Shown: piece after piece, positions 6,543-12,886 of the stretch
Numbering within the stretch: position 1 is the stretch's first letter
Layout: each line of letters begins with the position of its first letter
DNA from: GCA-002700125 sp964434385
Lineage (GTDB): Bacteria; Chloroflexota; Dehalococcoidia; Lucifugimonadales; Lucifugimonadaceae
Length of the DNA stretch: 12,886 bases
Assembly: GCA_964434385.1 (NCBI GenBank)
Contig: CAYSUW010000026.1
Coordinates: forward strand, 1-12,886
Direction: 5' to 3'
Translations under genes and position numbers: made by a program
The notes under the pieces: model-generated
What the model was told of the DNA's origin: nothing
What the model saw: the letters and a program-made list of their open reading frames with translations, nothing else
Databases searched by the model: none

Positions 6543-9251
6543 TTACTCCTTATTTGTTTTTGTTACTTTTACAATTTTAAATTCTAGATCAGGGATATTA
6601 GGAGCCCAATCTTCTTTGGAATCCGAAAAATCAGTAACCATTTCTCCAAAAAGAGCAGTGTATCTAACTGATCCTTCAATTTCAGAATTTATCTCCAATT
6701 TCCCATCTAATGATAAAGATTTACCATCAGAAACATTTATTAGATCCCCTTCATTTAATTTCAATTTAGTTGCATCATTAGGATGAATCTTAATAATATT
6801 TTTTTTATTAATAATATTTTTTTTATCTGAATCAGTCACTTCCATAGAAATTTCAGGTTTAGTTAATACTCTTCCATGTAAAAACAATAACCCATTATTC
6901 CCTTCATCATTAGCAATATAATCTGCAGGTAATAAATTTATTCTTTTATTAATTAGATTCCATTTCTTACTACCATCTTTCAAGGAATGATAATCAATAT
7001 CTTGATATTCTTTCACCACACTTTTTATTTCATTAAAAATATCTGAAGGAGATTCATAATTAAAGTCTTTAGAACCAATTGTTTGTGCTAGATAAGAATA
7101 AAATTCCCAAATACTTTTTGAATCTTTTTTAGTTTTATGAGATTTAGGAGATAACTGAACACGTCTTTCTAGATTAGTCATAGTACCTTCTCTTTCTGGA
7201 AAATGAGATATAGGTATTACTACATCAGCTAAGTCAGTTAAAGCATTTTTCTTAGTAGCTCCTACAACCAAAAATTGTAATTGAGATAAAGCGTTTAAAA
7301 TATCTTCATCCAGAAGTTCATTAGAGAATCCATCACTCATGATGAACAATGATTTAATATTTTTATCTTTAATACCTTGAATAATTTCTTCATAACTCAA
7401 ACCTTTGTCGGTTGATAAATCAAAGTCCCAGAATTTATTTAAAAACTCTACATCTTTTTCATTATCCAATTTCCTAAACCCAGGCAATAAGTTAGGAGAG
7501 CTCCCCATATCTAAACTTCCTTGAGTGTTAGCTCCTTTATAGAGTGGAAAAACTCCTGATCCTTTTTGATATAAATTTCCAGTAATAGTAGCAAGATTCA
7601 TAACAGATTTTACCAATTCAGAACCTTTTTCATCTGAATGTCCGTCTAATCCCAAGATGAATGATGTTGGCCCATCAGTAATAGTCTTGGCTATTCTTTG
7701 TATTAAATTTGGATCTAGTTTTAATTCTGTTCTAATTCTTTCTAAATCAAATCTCCATAAAGATGACTTGAGAACATCTAAGCCATTTGTGTTGTCTTTA
7801 ATAAAATCTTCATCCTCAATTCTTTGATCAAAAACTGATCTGCAAATTGATGAAATTACATTAGATTGAGAATTTGGAAATAATTTAATCCAATCTTTAG
7901 CATATCTAGTCATCTCTGTTTCTCTAGGATCAATCACAATAATATTCGAACCATTCCTTGAAGCTTTTTTAGCAAAAACTGATAAAACATTCTGTTGTTC
8001 AGTAGGATTTCCAGAAATAATAATTACATTTTTCGCATGTTCAAGATCTAAAATAGTTCCAGTACCACTAGGATAATTTAAGGAATTAAAAACATAATTA
8101 TGAATTTTGTCTTTATTTACTGAATCTATATTGTTACTTTTTAACAATAATCTAGAAAACTTTTGTGAAACAAAATAATCTTCATTAGAAGATCTTGGAG
8201 AATTCAAAATTGCAATTTCACTAGGTTCAAATTCACTAATTTTTTTACCAATTAGAAAGTTTACTTCATCCCAATTACTCTTAGATTGTGATTTTTGATT
8301 TTTCAGCATTGGATAATTTACATTTCTAAAATTAACATAATCATTAGCAAATTTGCCCCTAAAACAAGTTTGGCCTGCGTTCGCTTCTCCAGAATAATCC
8401 CCAATCATTCTTATAGATTTTTCCTGTTCATTAGATTCCATAATTAATTGACATCCAACAGGACAATTAGCACAAATTGATTTAGTTTTTTTAGCAGCTT
8501 TTTCCCATTTGTGGTTTCTTTCAACTAAAGCTCCTGTAGGACATACGTCTATACAAGCTCCACAAAACTCACATCCAGATTCTAGTAAAGAAGTTCCTTG
8601 AGATGTACCAACAATAGCCACTCCAGATCTAGATTTCAAAGTAATTGCATTATCAAATCTTATTTCATCACAAACTCTGACACATCTCACACAAACTATA
8701 CATAAATTATAATCTCTATCATAAAATGGATCTTGCGTATGAATAGGTAATTGCCTTCTGTTGTAAGTTAAAGGAGTTGTTAAGTCCATTTCAGTGTCCC
8801 TAATAGTATCTTTTAATTCGCATCTCTCATTTTTAGGACATGTAGTACATCTATCAGTAACAGAAACATGTCTTTGACAAACATCTTGGGGACCACATAA
8901 TTCGATTCTATGGCAAGTCAAACATCCATGTGGATGTTCTGACATTAACAGATCCATTATCCCTTTTCTAAGTTCTTTTATCTCAGATGATTCACTAGAA
9001 ACAATCATGTCATCAGACACTGGAGTTGTACAAGAAGCTTGAATCATTTTTCTTCCATTAACTTCGGTTTCAACAACACACATCCTACAAGCCCCATAAG
9101 GATCCATTCCAGGATGATAACAAAGATATGGGATGTAAATACCTGCATCTTGTGCTGCTTGAATGACTGTTTGACCCGGCTTAGCAGATATTAACTTTCC
9201 ATCAACTTTTAAAGTAAGAGTATTTATTTTTCTTTTTTCTTCAGTTGTCAT
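6543..9251 (-). CDS. nuoG: NADH dehydrogenase subunit G / formate-dehydrogenase-alpha-like iron-sulfur protein, lacking the Mo ligand
   Basis: 902 residues. Domain order: [2Fe-2S] ferredoxin (C44, C55, C58, C74); His-Cys3 [4Fe-4S] site (H106, C110, C113, C119); an extra cysteine cassette (C125, C135, C138, C144); two ferredoxin [4Fe-4S] motifs (C184, C187, C190, C194 and C227, C230, C233, C237); a further [4Fe-4S] site (C260, C263, C267, C296); molybdopterin-oxidoreductase domain to about 780; and a C-terminal dinucleotide-binding domain (about 787-900). Pterin-binding landmarks of formate dehydrogenase remain (IVIDPRETE 438-446, KGANTQGSLDMG 572-583, NLERRVQL 693-700), but the NN-D...R-[CU]-H motif reads NNIDSVNKDKIHN, putting Ile383 where the Mo-binding Cys/Sec belongs; the adjacent His384 is kept, and the only later Cys is C470. 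It probably carries electrons from NuoF/NuoE rather than oxidising formate. Its ATG overlaps the nuoF stop by one base. Databases may label it formate dehydrogenase. Confidence 0.88.
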   Translation of the reverse strand: MTTEEKRKINTLTLKVDGKLISAKPGQTVIQAAQDAGIYIPYLCYHPGMDPYGACRMCVVETEVNGRKMIQASCTTPVSDDMIVSSESSEIKELRKGIMDLLMSEHPHGCLTCHRIELCGPQDVCQRHVSVTDRCTTCPKNERCELKDTIRDTEMDLTTPLTYNRRQLPIHTQDPFYDRDYNLCIVCVRCVRVCDEIRFDNAITLKSRSGVAIVGTSQGTSLLESGCEFCGACIDVCPTGALVERNHKWEKAAKKTKSICANCPVGCQLIMESNEQEKSIRMIGDYSGEANAGQTCFRGKFANDYVNFRNVNYPMLKNQKSQSKSNWDEVNFLIGKKISEFEPSEIAILNSPRSSNEDYFVSQKFSRLLLKSNNIDSVNKDKIHNYVFNSLNYPSGTGTILDLEHAKNVIIISGNPTEQQNVLSVFAKKASRNGSNIIVIDPRETEMTRYAKDWIKLFPNSQSNVISSICRSVFDQRIEDEDFIKDNTNGLDVLKSSLWRFDLERIRTELKLDPNLIQRIAKTITDGPTSFILGLDGHSDEKGSELVKSVMNLATITGNLYQKGSGVFPLYKGANTQGSLDMGSSPNLLPGFRKLDNEKDVEFLNKFWDFDLSTDKGLSYEEIIQGIKDKNIKSLFIMSDGFSNELLDEDILNALSQLQFLVVGATKKNALTDLADVVIPISHFPEREGTMTNLERRVQLSPKSHKTKKDSKSIWEFYSYLAQTIGSKDFNYESPSDIFNEIKSVVKEYQDIDYHSLKDGSKKWNLINKRINLLPADYIANDEGNNGLLFLHGRVLTKPEISMEVTDSDKKNIINKKNIIKIHPNDATKLKLNEGDLINVSDGKSLSLDGKLEINSEIEGSVRYTALFGEMVTDFSDSKEDWAPNIPDLEFKIVKVTKTNKE
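6546..6551 (-). promoter_or_regulatory. Ribosome binding site of thioredoxin, inside the nuoG-like 3' end
   Basis: The minus strand reads AAGGAG, then five bases, then ATG. Because it overlaps the last codons and stop region of the upstream gene, translation of the two genes is probably coupled. Confidence 0.75.
6791..6826. repeat. Perfect 18-bp tandem duplication inside the nuoG-like gene
   Basis: Two identical 18-bp units (TAATAATATTTTTTTTAT at 6791-6808 and again at 6809-6826) lie head to tail. The unit is a multiple of three, so the frame is kept and the protein contains KKNIIN followed by KKNIIK near residues 810-821, at the entry to the C-terminal domain. Each unit contains an eight-T run (A8 in the coding strand), a likely slippage site. 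Confidence 0.9.
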
Positions 9252-10948
9252 TATGGTCTTGTCCTTGAAGGTAAAATCATTTTATGGATTTTCTTTTCAT
9301 TATTAGAAAAATTAGTCATTTTGTTAATAAATTCTTCATCAAAAAATTTTAGAGCTGATGAGATAGGATTATATCCCAATTGACCATGTCCACACAACGA
9401 ACCTACCTTCATATTTTCTCCTATCTTCTTTACTACATCTAAGTCTCCTATTGAAGATTCTCCATCACAAGCTCTCTCTAATATTTCAAGCATATGAGTG
9501 TTTCCTAGTCTACAAGGAAAACATTTCCCACATGATTCAAACTGATTAAAAGCTATTAAATTTCTTATTAAATCTACAACATCCACATTTTGATCACCAA
9601 CAATTATCCCTCCTGATCCCAATATTGCGCCTGCTTTTGCCATTTCATCAAAATCCATGATTACATCAAAAGCTTCTTTGCCTAGCACACCTCCTAATGG
9701 ACCACCAGTCTGTAAAATTTTTATTTCTTTACCTGTCGAAGAACCACCACCAACATTATGTAATAAATCTCCTAAAGACATTCCAAAAGGTATCTCATAC
9801 ATTCCTCGATTCTTAATATGACCAGACAAACATACTATTGCAGTTCCTGGACTGCTTTCAGTTCCAATATTTTTAAATTCTTTGGAACCATTATCTATTA
9901 TCCACGGTACGTAACTTAGAGTTTTAACATTATTAATATTACTAGGTTTTCCCCATAAACCTGATTGAGCTGGAAAAGGAGGTCTAAATCGTGGCATAGA
10001 TCTCTTTCCTTCTATTGCTTCCATTAAAGCAGTTTCTTCACCCGCTACATAAGAATCTCCGGTTAAAGAGACTTCAACGTGAAAATTAAAATCCGAACCA
10101 AGAATGTTTGTTCCAAGTAAACCATTTTCATATGCTTGGTTTACAGCATTTCTAGCATTTTCTATTGGGATTGTATGACCTTGTCTAATAAAAATATTGC
10201 CATGAGATGATTTTGTAGCATATCCAGCTATTATTAACCCTTCTAAAAGAGTATGAGGGTCGTTCTCTAATATACCTTTATCATTAAAAGCTCCAGGATC
10301 ACCTTCTTCACAATTACATAAGACATATTTTGTTTGAGAATCATTTCCTGCAAGAAAGCTCCACTTAATTCCGGTTGAAAATGCTGCTCCACCTCTTCCT
10401 CTCAAACCAGAATTTTTAACTTCTTCTAAAACTTCTTCAGGAGTCATAGAATTTAAAGATTTATCTAATGACTTATATCCACCAGAAAGAACATATTGTT
10501 CAAAACTAGTAGGGTCTATTTCTCCAAAATTCTGAGAAACTATCCTTTTTTGGAATTTAAAAGGAGAAAAATCATTTAATTCAGGCAATTCTTCAAATCC
10601 TTGGTCTCCATCATCAGAAATCTGAGCAAATGCATATTCCTTTAAATAATTGCCATTATAAATATGTTCATTAGTGATTTCAGATATCTTTTTTAAATCA
10701 ACATTAGAATATAAAACTCTAGATTTATCTTTGATTTTTATGTCTACGATAGGTTCAAGATATGAAAGACCTAAAGCTCCTACTAATCTAAGATCAGTTT
10801 TTGTTTTCAAATTTTTATTCAACCAATTAAATATCTCCAATGAACCCGCAGCCTGCCCTGAAGCCCCATAGCCTACTCTGATTAAAATTTCCTGATTAAT
10901 TTGATTTTTCTTAATTTCAGTAACTAACTTATTGAAAAATTCTGACAA
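9251..10948 (-). CDS. nuoF: NADH dehydrogenase subunit F / diaphorase flavoprotein with a cysteine-free thioredoxin-like N-domain
   Basis: 565 residues. The core binds FMN and NADH: GLRGRGGAAFSTG at 181-193 is the glycine-rich nucleotide motif (the usual Pro at 191 is Ser), NCEEGDPGAF at 212-221 and YVAGEETALMEAIEGKR at 300-316 follow as expected. The [4Fe-4S] (N3-type) site is ESCGKCFPCR (C473, C476, C479) with C519 in SLCGHG. Residues about 20-110 resemble the thioredoxin-like [2Fe-2S] domain found in front of HydB/HoxF/FdsB-type subunits (RVGYGASGQAAGS and VGALGLSYLEPIVDI), but every position expected to be Cys is something else; no Cys occurs before residue 211. It would take electrons from NADH and pass them to NuoE and the NuoG-like subunit. 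The start is TTG at 10948, supported by GAGG five bases upstream; an ATG further upstream is out of frame. It begins 11 bp after nuoE. Confidence 0.94.
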   Translation of the reverse strand: MSEFFNKLVTEIKKNQINQEILIRVGYGASGQAAGSLEIFNWLNKNLKTKTDLRLVGALGLSYLEPIVDIKIKDKSRVLYSNVDLKKISEITNEHIYNGNYLKEYAFAQISDDGDQGFEELPELNDFSPFKFQKRIVSQNFGEIDPTSFEQYVLSGGYKSLDKSLNSMTPEEVLEEVKNSGLRGRGGAAFSTGIKWSFLAGNDSQTKYVLCNCEEGDPGAFNDKGILENDPHTLLEGLIIAGYATKSSHGNIFIRQGHTIPIENARNAVNQAYENGLLGTNILGSDFNFHVEVSLTGDSYVAGEETALMEAIEGKRSMPRFRPPFPAQSGLWGKPSNINNVKTLSYVPWIIDNGSKEFKNIGTESSPGTAIVCLSGHIKNRGMYEIPFGMSLGDLLHNVGGGSSTGKEIKILQTGGPLGGVLGKEAFDVIMDFDEMAKAGAILGSGGIIVGDQNVDVVDLIRNLIAFNQFESCGKCFPCRLGNTHMLEILERACDGESSIGDLDVVKKIGENMKVGSLCGHGQLGYNPISSALKFFDEEFINKMTNFSNNEKKIHKMILPSRTRP

Positions 10949-10953
10949 TATAA

Positions 10954-10957
10954 CCTC
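10954..10957 (-). promoter_or_regulatory. Ribosome binding site deciding the TTG start of nuoF
   Basis: The minus strand reads ATGAGGTTATATTG: GAGG sits five bases before the TTG start codon. The ATG in the same string is in another frame. Confidence 0.6.
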
Positions 10958-10959
10958 AT

Positions 10960-11484
10960 TTATTTTAATTTATTAATTGTATCCATTATTTTTTCTACTG
11001 AAGCATTACCTTTTAGTTCATGATTTATTGCATATACAGGTGCTTGAGCACATGCTCCCAAACAAGTACTATATCCCAAAGAAATTTTCCCATCATCAGT
11101 TTCAGTTTCAGAATTGATACCTAATTTTTCATGAATGCCTCTTAATATTTTTTGTGCACCAGATAAGTGACATGAGGGTCCCCAACATATATCTAATGAA
11201 TATGAGCCAGGAGGAGAAAATCTAAAATTAGTATAAAAAGAAGCTACACCCCAAACATCATTTATAGTTTTATCCATAAAATCAGCAATTTCTTCTATAG
11301 CTTCATCTGGAATATAATGAAGATTATCTTGAACTGATAACAAACAAGATAAAACAGTTACAGTCTTAGGTGGAATAGAATCATTATCTCTCAATTCATC
11401 AATAGATGATTTTTCATTCTCAGAATTGAGTATCTCTCTTATATTGGAGCGCAAGTCATTATTTTTAGAATTTGAATTCAACAA
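10960..11484 (-). CDS. nuoE: NADH dehydrogenase subunit E (thioredoxin-like [2Fe-2S] protein)
   Basis: 174 residues, the normal size for NuoE/HoxE. A helical N-terminal region (about 40-85, including YIPDEAIEEIADFM and WGVASFYTNF) precedes the thioredoxin-like domain, whose four ligands are C100 and C105 in CWGPSCHLSGA and C141 and C145 in CLGACAQAPV. The spacing C-x4-C-x35-C-x3-C is exactly that of canonical 24-kDa subunits, so the N1a-type cluster should be intact, in contrast to the decayed equivalent domain fused to NuoF. It is the first gene of the tight minus-strand run, 96 bp after the SDR gene. The start is TTG at 11484 (codons 1 and 2 are both TTG) with AAAGG five bases upstream; the next Met is residue 70, inside the conserved domain, so a non-ATG start is required. 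Confidence 0.94.
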   Translation of the reverse strand: MLNSNSKNNDLRSNIREILNSENEKSSIDELRDNDSIPPKTVTVLSCLLSVQDNLHYIPDEAIEEIADFMDKTINDVWGVASFYTNFRFSPPGSYSLDICWGPSCHLSGAQKILRGIHEKLGINSETETDDGKISLGYSTCLGACAQAPVYAINHELKGNASVEKIMDTINKLK

Positions 11485-11489
11485 TCTAA

Positions 11490-11494
11490 CCTTT
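11490..11494 (-). promoter_or_regulatory. Ribosome binding site deciding the TTG start of nuoE
   Basis: The minus strand reads AAAGG, then TTAGA, then TTG TTG. The five-base spacing to the first TTG matches the other Shine-Dalgarno sites in this window. Confidence 0.6.
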
Positions 11495-11519
11495 ATTTGT
11501 TGGATATTTGACTTTTGTC

Positions 11520-11548
11520 CTTATAAATAACTGTAGCAAAGGTGTCTT
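11520..11548 (-). promoter_or_regulatory. Possible sigma-70 type promoter for the nuoEFG run
   Basis: On the minus strand AAGACA (11548-11543; four of six matches to TTGACA) and TATAAG (11525-11520; five of six to TATAAT) are separated by 17 bp. Transcription would start near 11513 and leave a leader of roughly 28 nt before the TTG of nuoE. It lies in the largest gene-free gap of the window. This is a consensus match only; AT-rich DNA gives many chance hits. Confidence 0.4.
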
Positions 11549-11580
11549 CCATCCACAACTAAATAAATTAGAAACTTTCA

Positions 11581-12357
11581 TCACTCTGTTCTATTTCTAG
11601 CTGCCTCTAAATCTTTAGAAACATCTCTTTTATTAATTGGACTCATCACAATTTGTTCAATAACTGTTCTTTGTGGCAAAGATGCACATAGAAAAACAGT
11701 ATCTGCTAAATCCTCAGGCTTCATCATAGTATCTCGAGCTTCTTGATTAGGAGGTATAGCTCGATTTTTAAGTATAGGAGTATCTACTTCAGCAGGCATA
11801 ATAGATGTAGCTCTTATCCCTTTCGAATTCAACTCAGAGTTTATGTGTCCCATCAAATTTGTAACTCCAGCTTTTGCAGCTCCATAAGGCGCACCTCCAA
11901 GCAAACCCGGACTAAGGGCTGCCATAGAAGAAATTGTAATTATAGTTCCTGATTTATTTGCTGACATTAATGGAATTAATTTTTGAGTTAACTGATATAC
12001 TGCTTTAACATTTAAATCAAATACATTGTCCCACATTTCTTCAGTGACATTAGAAATCGTTCTAACAGCACTACTTGCTCCTGCATTATTAACTAAAACA
12101 TCAATTTTACCAAATTCAGTTTTTAAGAAAGAAATTAAATTATCTAAATCAGATTCTTGAGTAATATCACATTGTTGTATAAAAATATTATTTTGTTTCT
12201 TTGGATCACAGATTTCTTTAGTACCTTCTAATTGATCAACTCTTCGTCCAATTATTATTGTTTTTGAACCAGCATCCACAAATTTTTTAGCAATTTCTCT
12301 TCCAATACCTGATCCTGCTCCAGTAATTAAGACTATACTTCCTGACATATCTCTCAT
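11581..12357 (-). CDS. Short-chain dehydrogenase/reductase (SDR), classical type
   Basis: 258 residues, a normal length for a classical SDR. A Rossmann fold binds NAD(P): TGAGSGIG at 12-19, GRR at 37-39 after the second strand (the Arg favours NADP), D64 in CDI, NNAG at 90-93, and the catalytic set N116, Ser in TISSMAA (about 143-144), Y158 and K162 in YGAAK. It oxidises an alcohol or reduces a carbonyl; the substrate cannot be inferred. The start at 12357 is preceded by AAGGAGG four bases away and overlaps the stop of the upstream flavoprotein in an ATGA arrangement, so the two are translationally coupled. An alternative start is Met4. The 96-bp gap and possible promoter that follow separate it from nuoE, though read-through is possible as no terminator hairpin is visible. 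Confidence 0.93.
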   Translation of the reverse strand: MRDMSGSIVLITGAGSGIGREIAKKFVDAGSKTIIIGRRVDQLEGTKEICDPKKQNNIFIQQCDITQESDLDNLISFLKTEFGKIDVLVNNAGASSAVRTISNVTEEMWDNVFDLNVKAVYQLTQKLIPLMSANKSGTIITISSMAALSPGLLGGAPYGAAKAGVTNLMGHINSELNSKGIRATSIMPAEVDTPILKNRAIPPNQEARDTMMKPEDLADTVFLCASLPQRTVIEQIVMSPINKRDVSKDLEAARNRTE

Positions 12358-12886
12358 TGATCCTCCTTAAAATGTTTATCTATTAAAGTTACTACTTTTT
12401 TAGCCATTTTAACACTATAATTTGTGCCTCTATCTTCAGGGTAAATTTGAGTAGTATTCGCTAAAAAAACTCCCTTTAAAGGAGTATCTATTTCTGGGAT
12501 AATTTGTCCATAATTTTTTCCAATTATTGGCTGAGCAGCACTAATTTTGTTAAATCGATAATCTAAAATCCAATCCTTATTAAATTTATTATTTATCTTT
12601 TTCAGATAATCACAATAAAGATTAAGTAATTGGGATTCATCAAGTTTATATCTCCAATCATTTCTATCCAAATAATTAGTTAAGTAGACAAAGTGTTTTC
12701 CTTTATAATAATCAGAACTTAAGAGATTTGATTGCTCTATTACACCTAAAAAAGGACTATCATTATCTGCAATATTCAACCAATAATAAGGAGAGAGTTT
12801 ATATTTCAATTCTAATATAAAAACGCTGGCTCCTAAATACTTAGAAGATTGTAATTTAAATCTATATTCCTTAGGTAATTTACTAA
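12354..12886 (-). CDS. FAD-dependent oxidoreductase, amine-oxidase / protoporphyrinogen-oxidase-like, C-terminal part
   Basis: The frame is open to the right edge, so the N-terminus, including the FAD-binding GxGxxG motif, lies outside; about 176 residues are visible. A TTG at 12809 is not the start: codons upstream continue in the same style without a stop. Recognisable family segments are YYWLNIADNDSPFLGVIEQSN, which I cite by its core PFLGVIEQSN, then KHFVYLTNYL, AAQPIIG, and the C-terminal PLKGVFLANTTQIYPEDRG with GTNYSVKMAKKV, where the last Gly-Thr-Asn helix normally closes on the flavin. Proteins of this type are annotated as NAD(P)/FAD-dependent oxidoreductases related to protoporphyrinogen oxidase and UDP-galactopyranose mutase and often sit in surface-polysaccharide clusters. 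The gene overlaps the SDR start by 4 bp. The exact reaction is unknown. Confidence 0.82.
   Translation of the reverse strand, partial: SKLPKEYRFKLQSSKYLGASVFILELKYKLSPYYWLNIADNDSPFLGVIEQSNLLSSDYYKGKHFVYLTNYLDRNDWRYKLDESQLLNLYCDYLKKINNKFNKDWILDYRFNKISAAQPIIGKNYGQIIPEIDTPLKGVFLANTTQIYPEDRGTNYSVKMAKKVVTLIDKHFKEDQ
12362..12368 (-). promoter_or_regulatory. Strong ribosome binding site of the SDR gene
   Basis: AAGGAGG on the minus strand, four bases before the ATG at 12357 and inside the end of the upstream flavoprotein gene. It is the best Shine-Dalgarno match in the window. Confidence 0.7.

Noticed and set aside
6543..9251. Active selenocysteine or cysteine formate dehydrogenase
   Set aside because: The frame has no internal TGA and the Mo-ligand position is Ile383; the overall similarity alone does not support formate oxidation.
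10674..10871. Plus-strand frames inside nuoF and the SDR gene (also 11743-11952)
   Set aside because: Both lie within genes whose conserved motifs are on the minus strand; no ribosome binding site or recognisable product.
11530..11575. Possible terminator hairpin after the SDR gene
   Set aside because: Only a three-base GTG/CAC pairing with a long loop and no T run could be found, so it is not a credible terminator.
12354..12809. Complete 151-residue protein starting with TTG at 12809
   Set aside because: The frame stays open upstream to the window edge and the sequence corresponds only to the C-terminal part of a larger flavoprotein, so it is a truncated gene.

Overview
The window is a very A+T-rich (about 30% G+C by eye), densely packed bacterial segment. 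It holds eight complete genes on the minus strand plus one on the plus strand, a further gene cut at each edge, and no tRNA, rRNA, insertion sequence or CRISPR array that I can see. The longest non-coding stretch is about 96 bp. The mix of FG-GAP/ASPIC-UnbV lipoprotein, sulfatases, a split-off NuoEFG trio resembling formate dehydrogenase, a short-chain dehydrogenase and a protoporphyrinogen-oxidase-like flavoprotein, with low G+C and TTG starts, fits a free-living marine planktonic bacterium. A low-GC Chloroflexota (SAR202-like) lineage is my tentative guess; this is inference, since no marker gene is present.

Left part (1-4015): a sulfatase locus. The first 21 codons of a sulfatase run off the left edge on the minus strand (1-64), preceded in its own direction by a small unknown lipoprotein (113-436). 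Divergent from that lipoprotein, with only 8 bp between start codons, lies a 712-residue lipoprotein with seven Asp-rich FG-GAP/VCBS calcium-binding repeats and a C-terminal ASPIC/UnbV domain (445-2583). Its 3' end overlaps by 14 bp the end of a convergent complete Cys-type sulfatase (2570-4015).

Middle and right (4008-11484): a long minus-strand run read from right to left: nuoE, nuoF, nuoG-like, thioredoxin, a DHA2-type MFS transporter, a Yip1-family membrane protein and the sulfatase. Junctions are tight (11 bp, 1-bp overlap, 2 bp, 43 bp, 24 bp, 8-bp overlap), and a plausible sigma-70 type promoter lies before nuoE. NuoE, NuoF and the NuoG-like protein would form an NADH-oxidising flavin/iron-sulfur module. 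Three features are odd: the thioredoxin-like N-terminal domain of NuoF has no cysteine at all; the NuoG-like subunit keeps the formate-dehydrogenase-type pterin-binding motifs but has Ile where the molybdenum-binding Cys/Sec should be; and it carries an additional four-cysteine cassette directly after the His-Cys3 cluster site. It is therefore more likely an electron-transfer module (complex I N-module or a soluble diaphorase) than an active formate dehydrogenase.

Far right (11581-12886): a short-chain dehydrogenase/reductase overlaps by 4 bp the end of an FAD-dependent amine-oxidase-type oxidoreductase whose N-terminal part lies beyond the window. Genes with a recognisable Shine-Dalgarno sequence place it mostly about 5 nt before the start; the lipoproteins, both sulfatases and the MFS gene lack one.

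I see no defence system, toxin-antitoxin pair or mobile element. The best candidate for something new is the degenerate/elaborated NuoEFG trio with its coupled thioredoxin.
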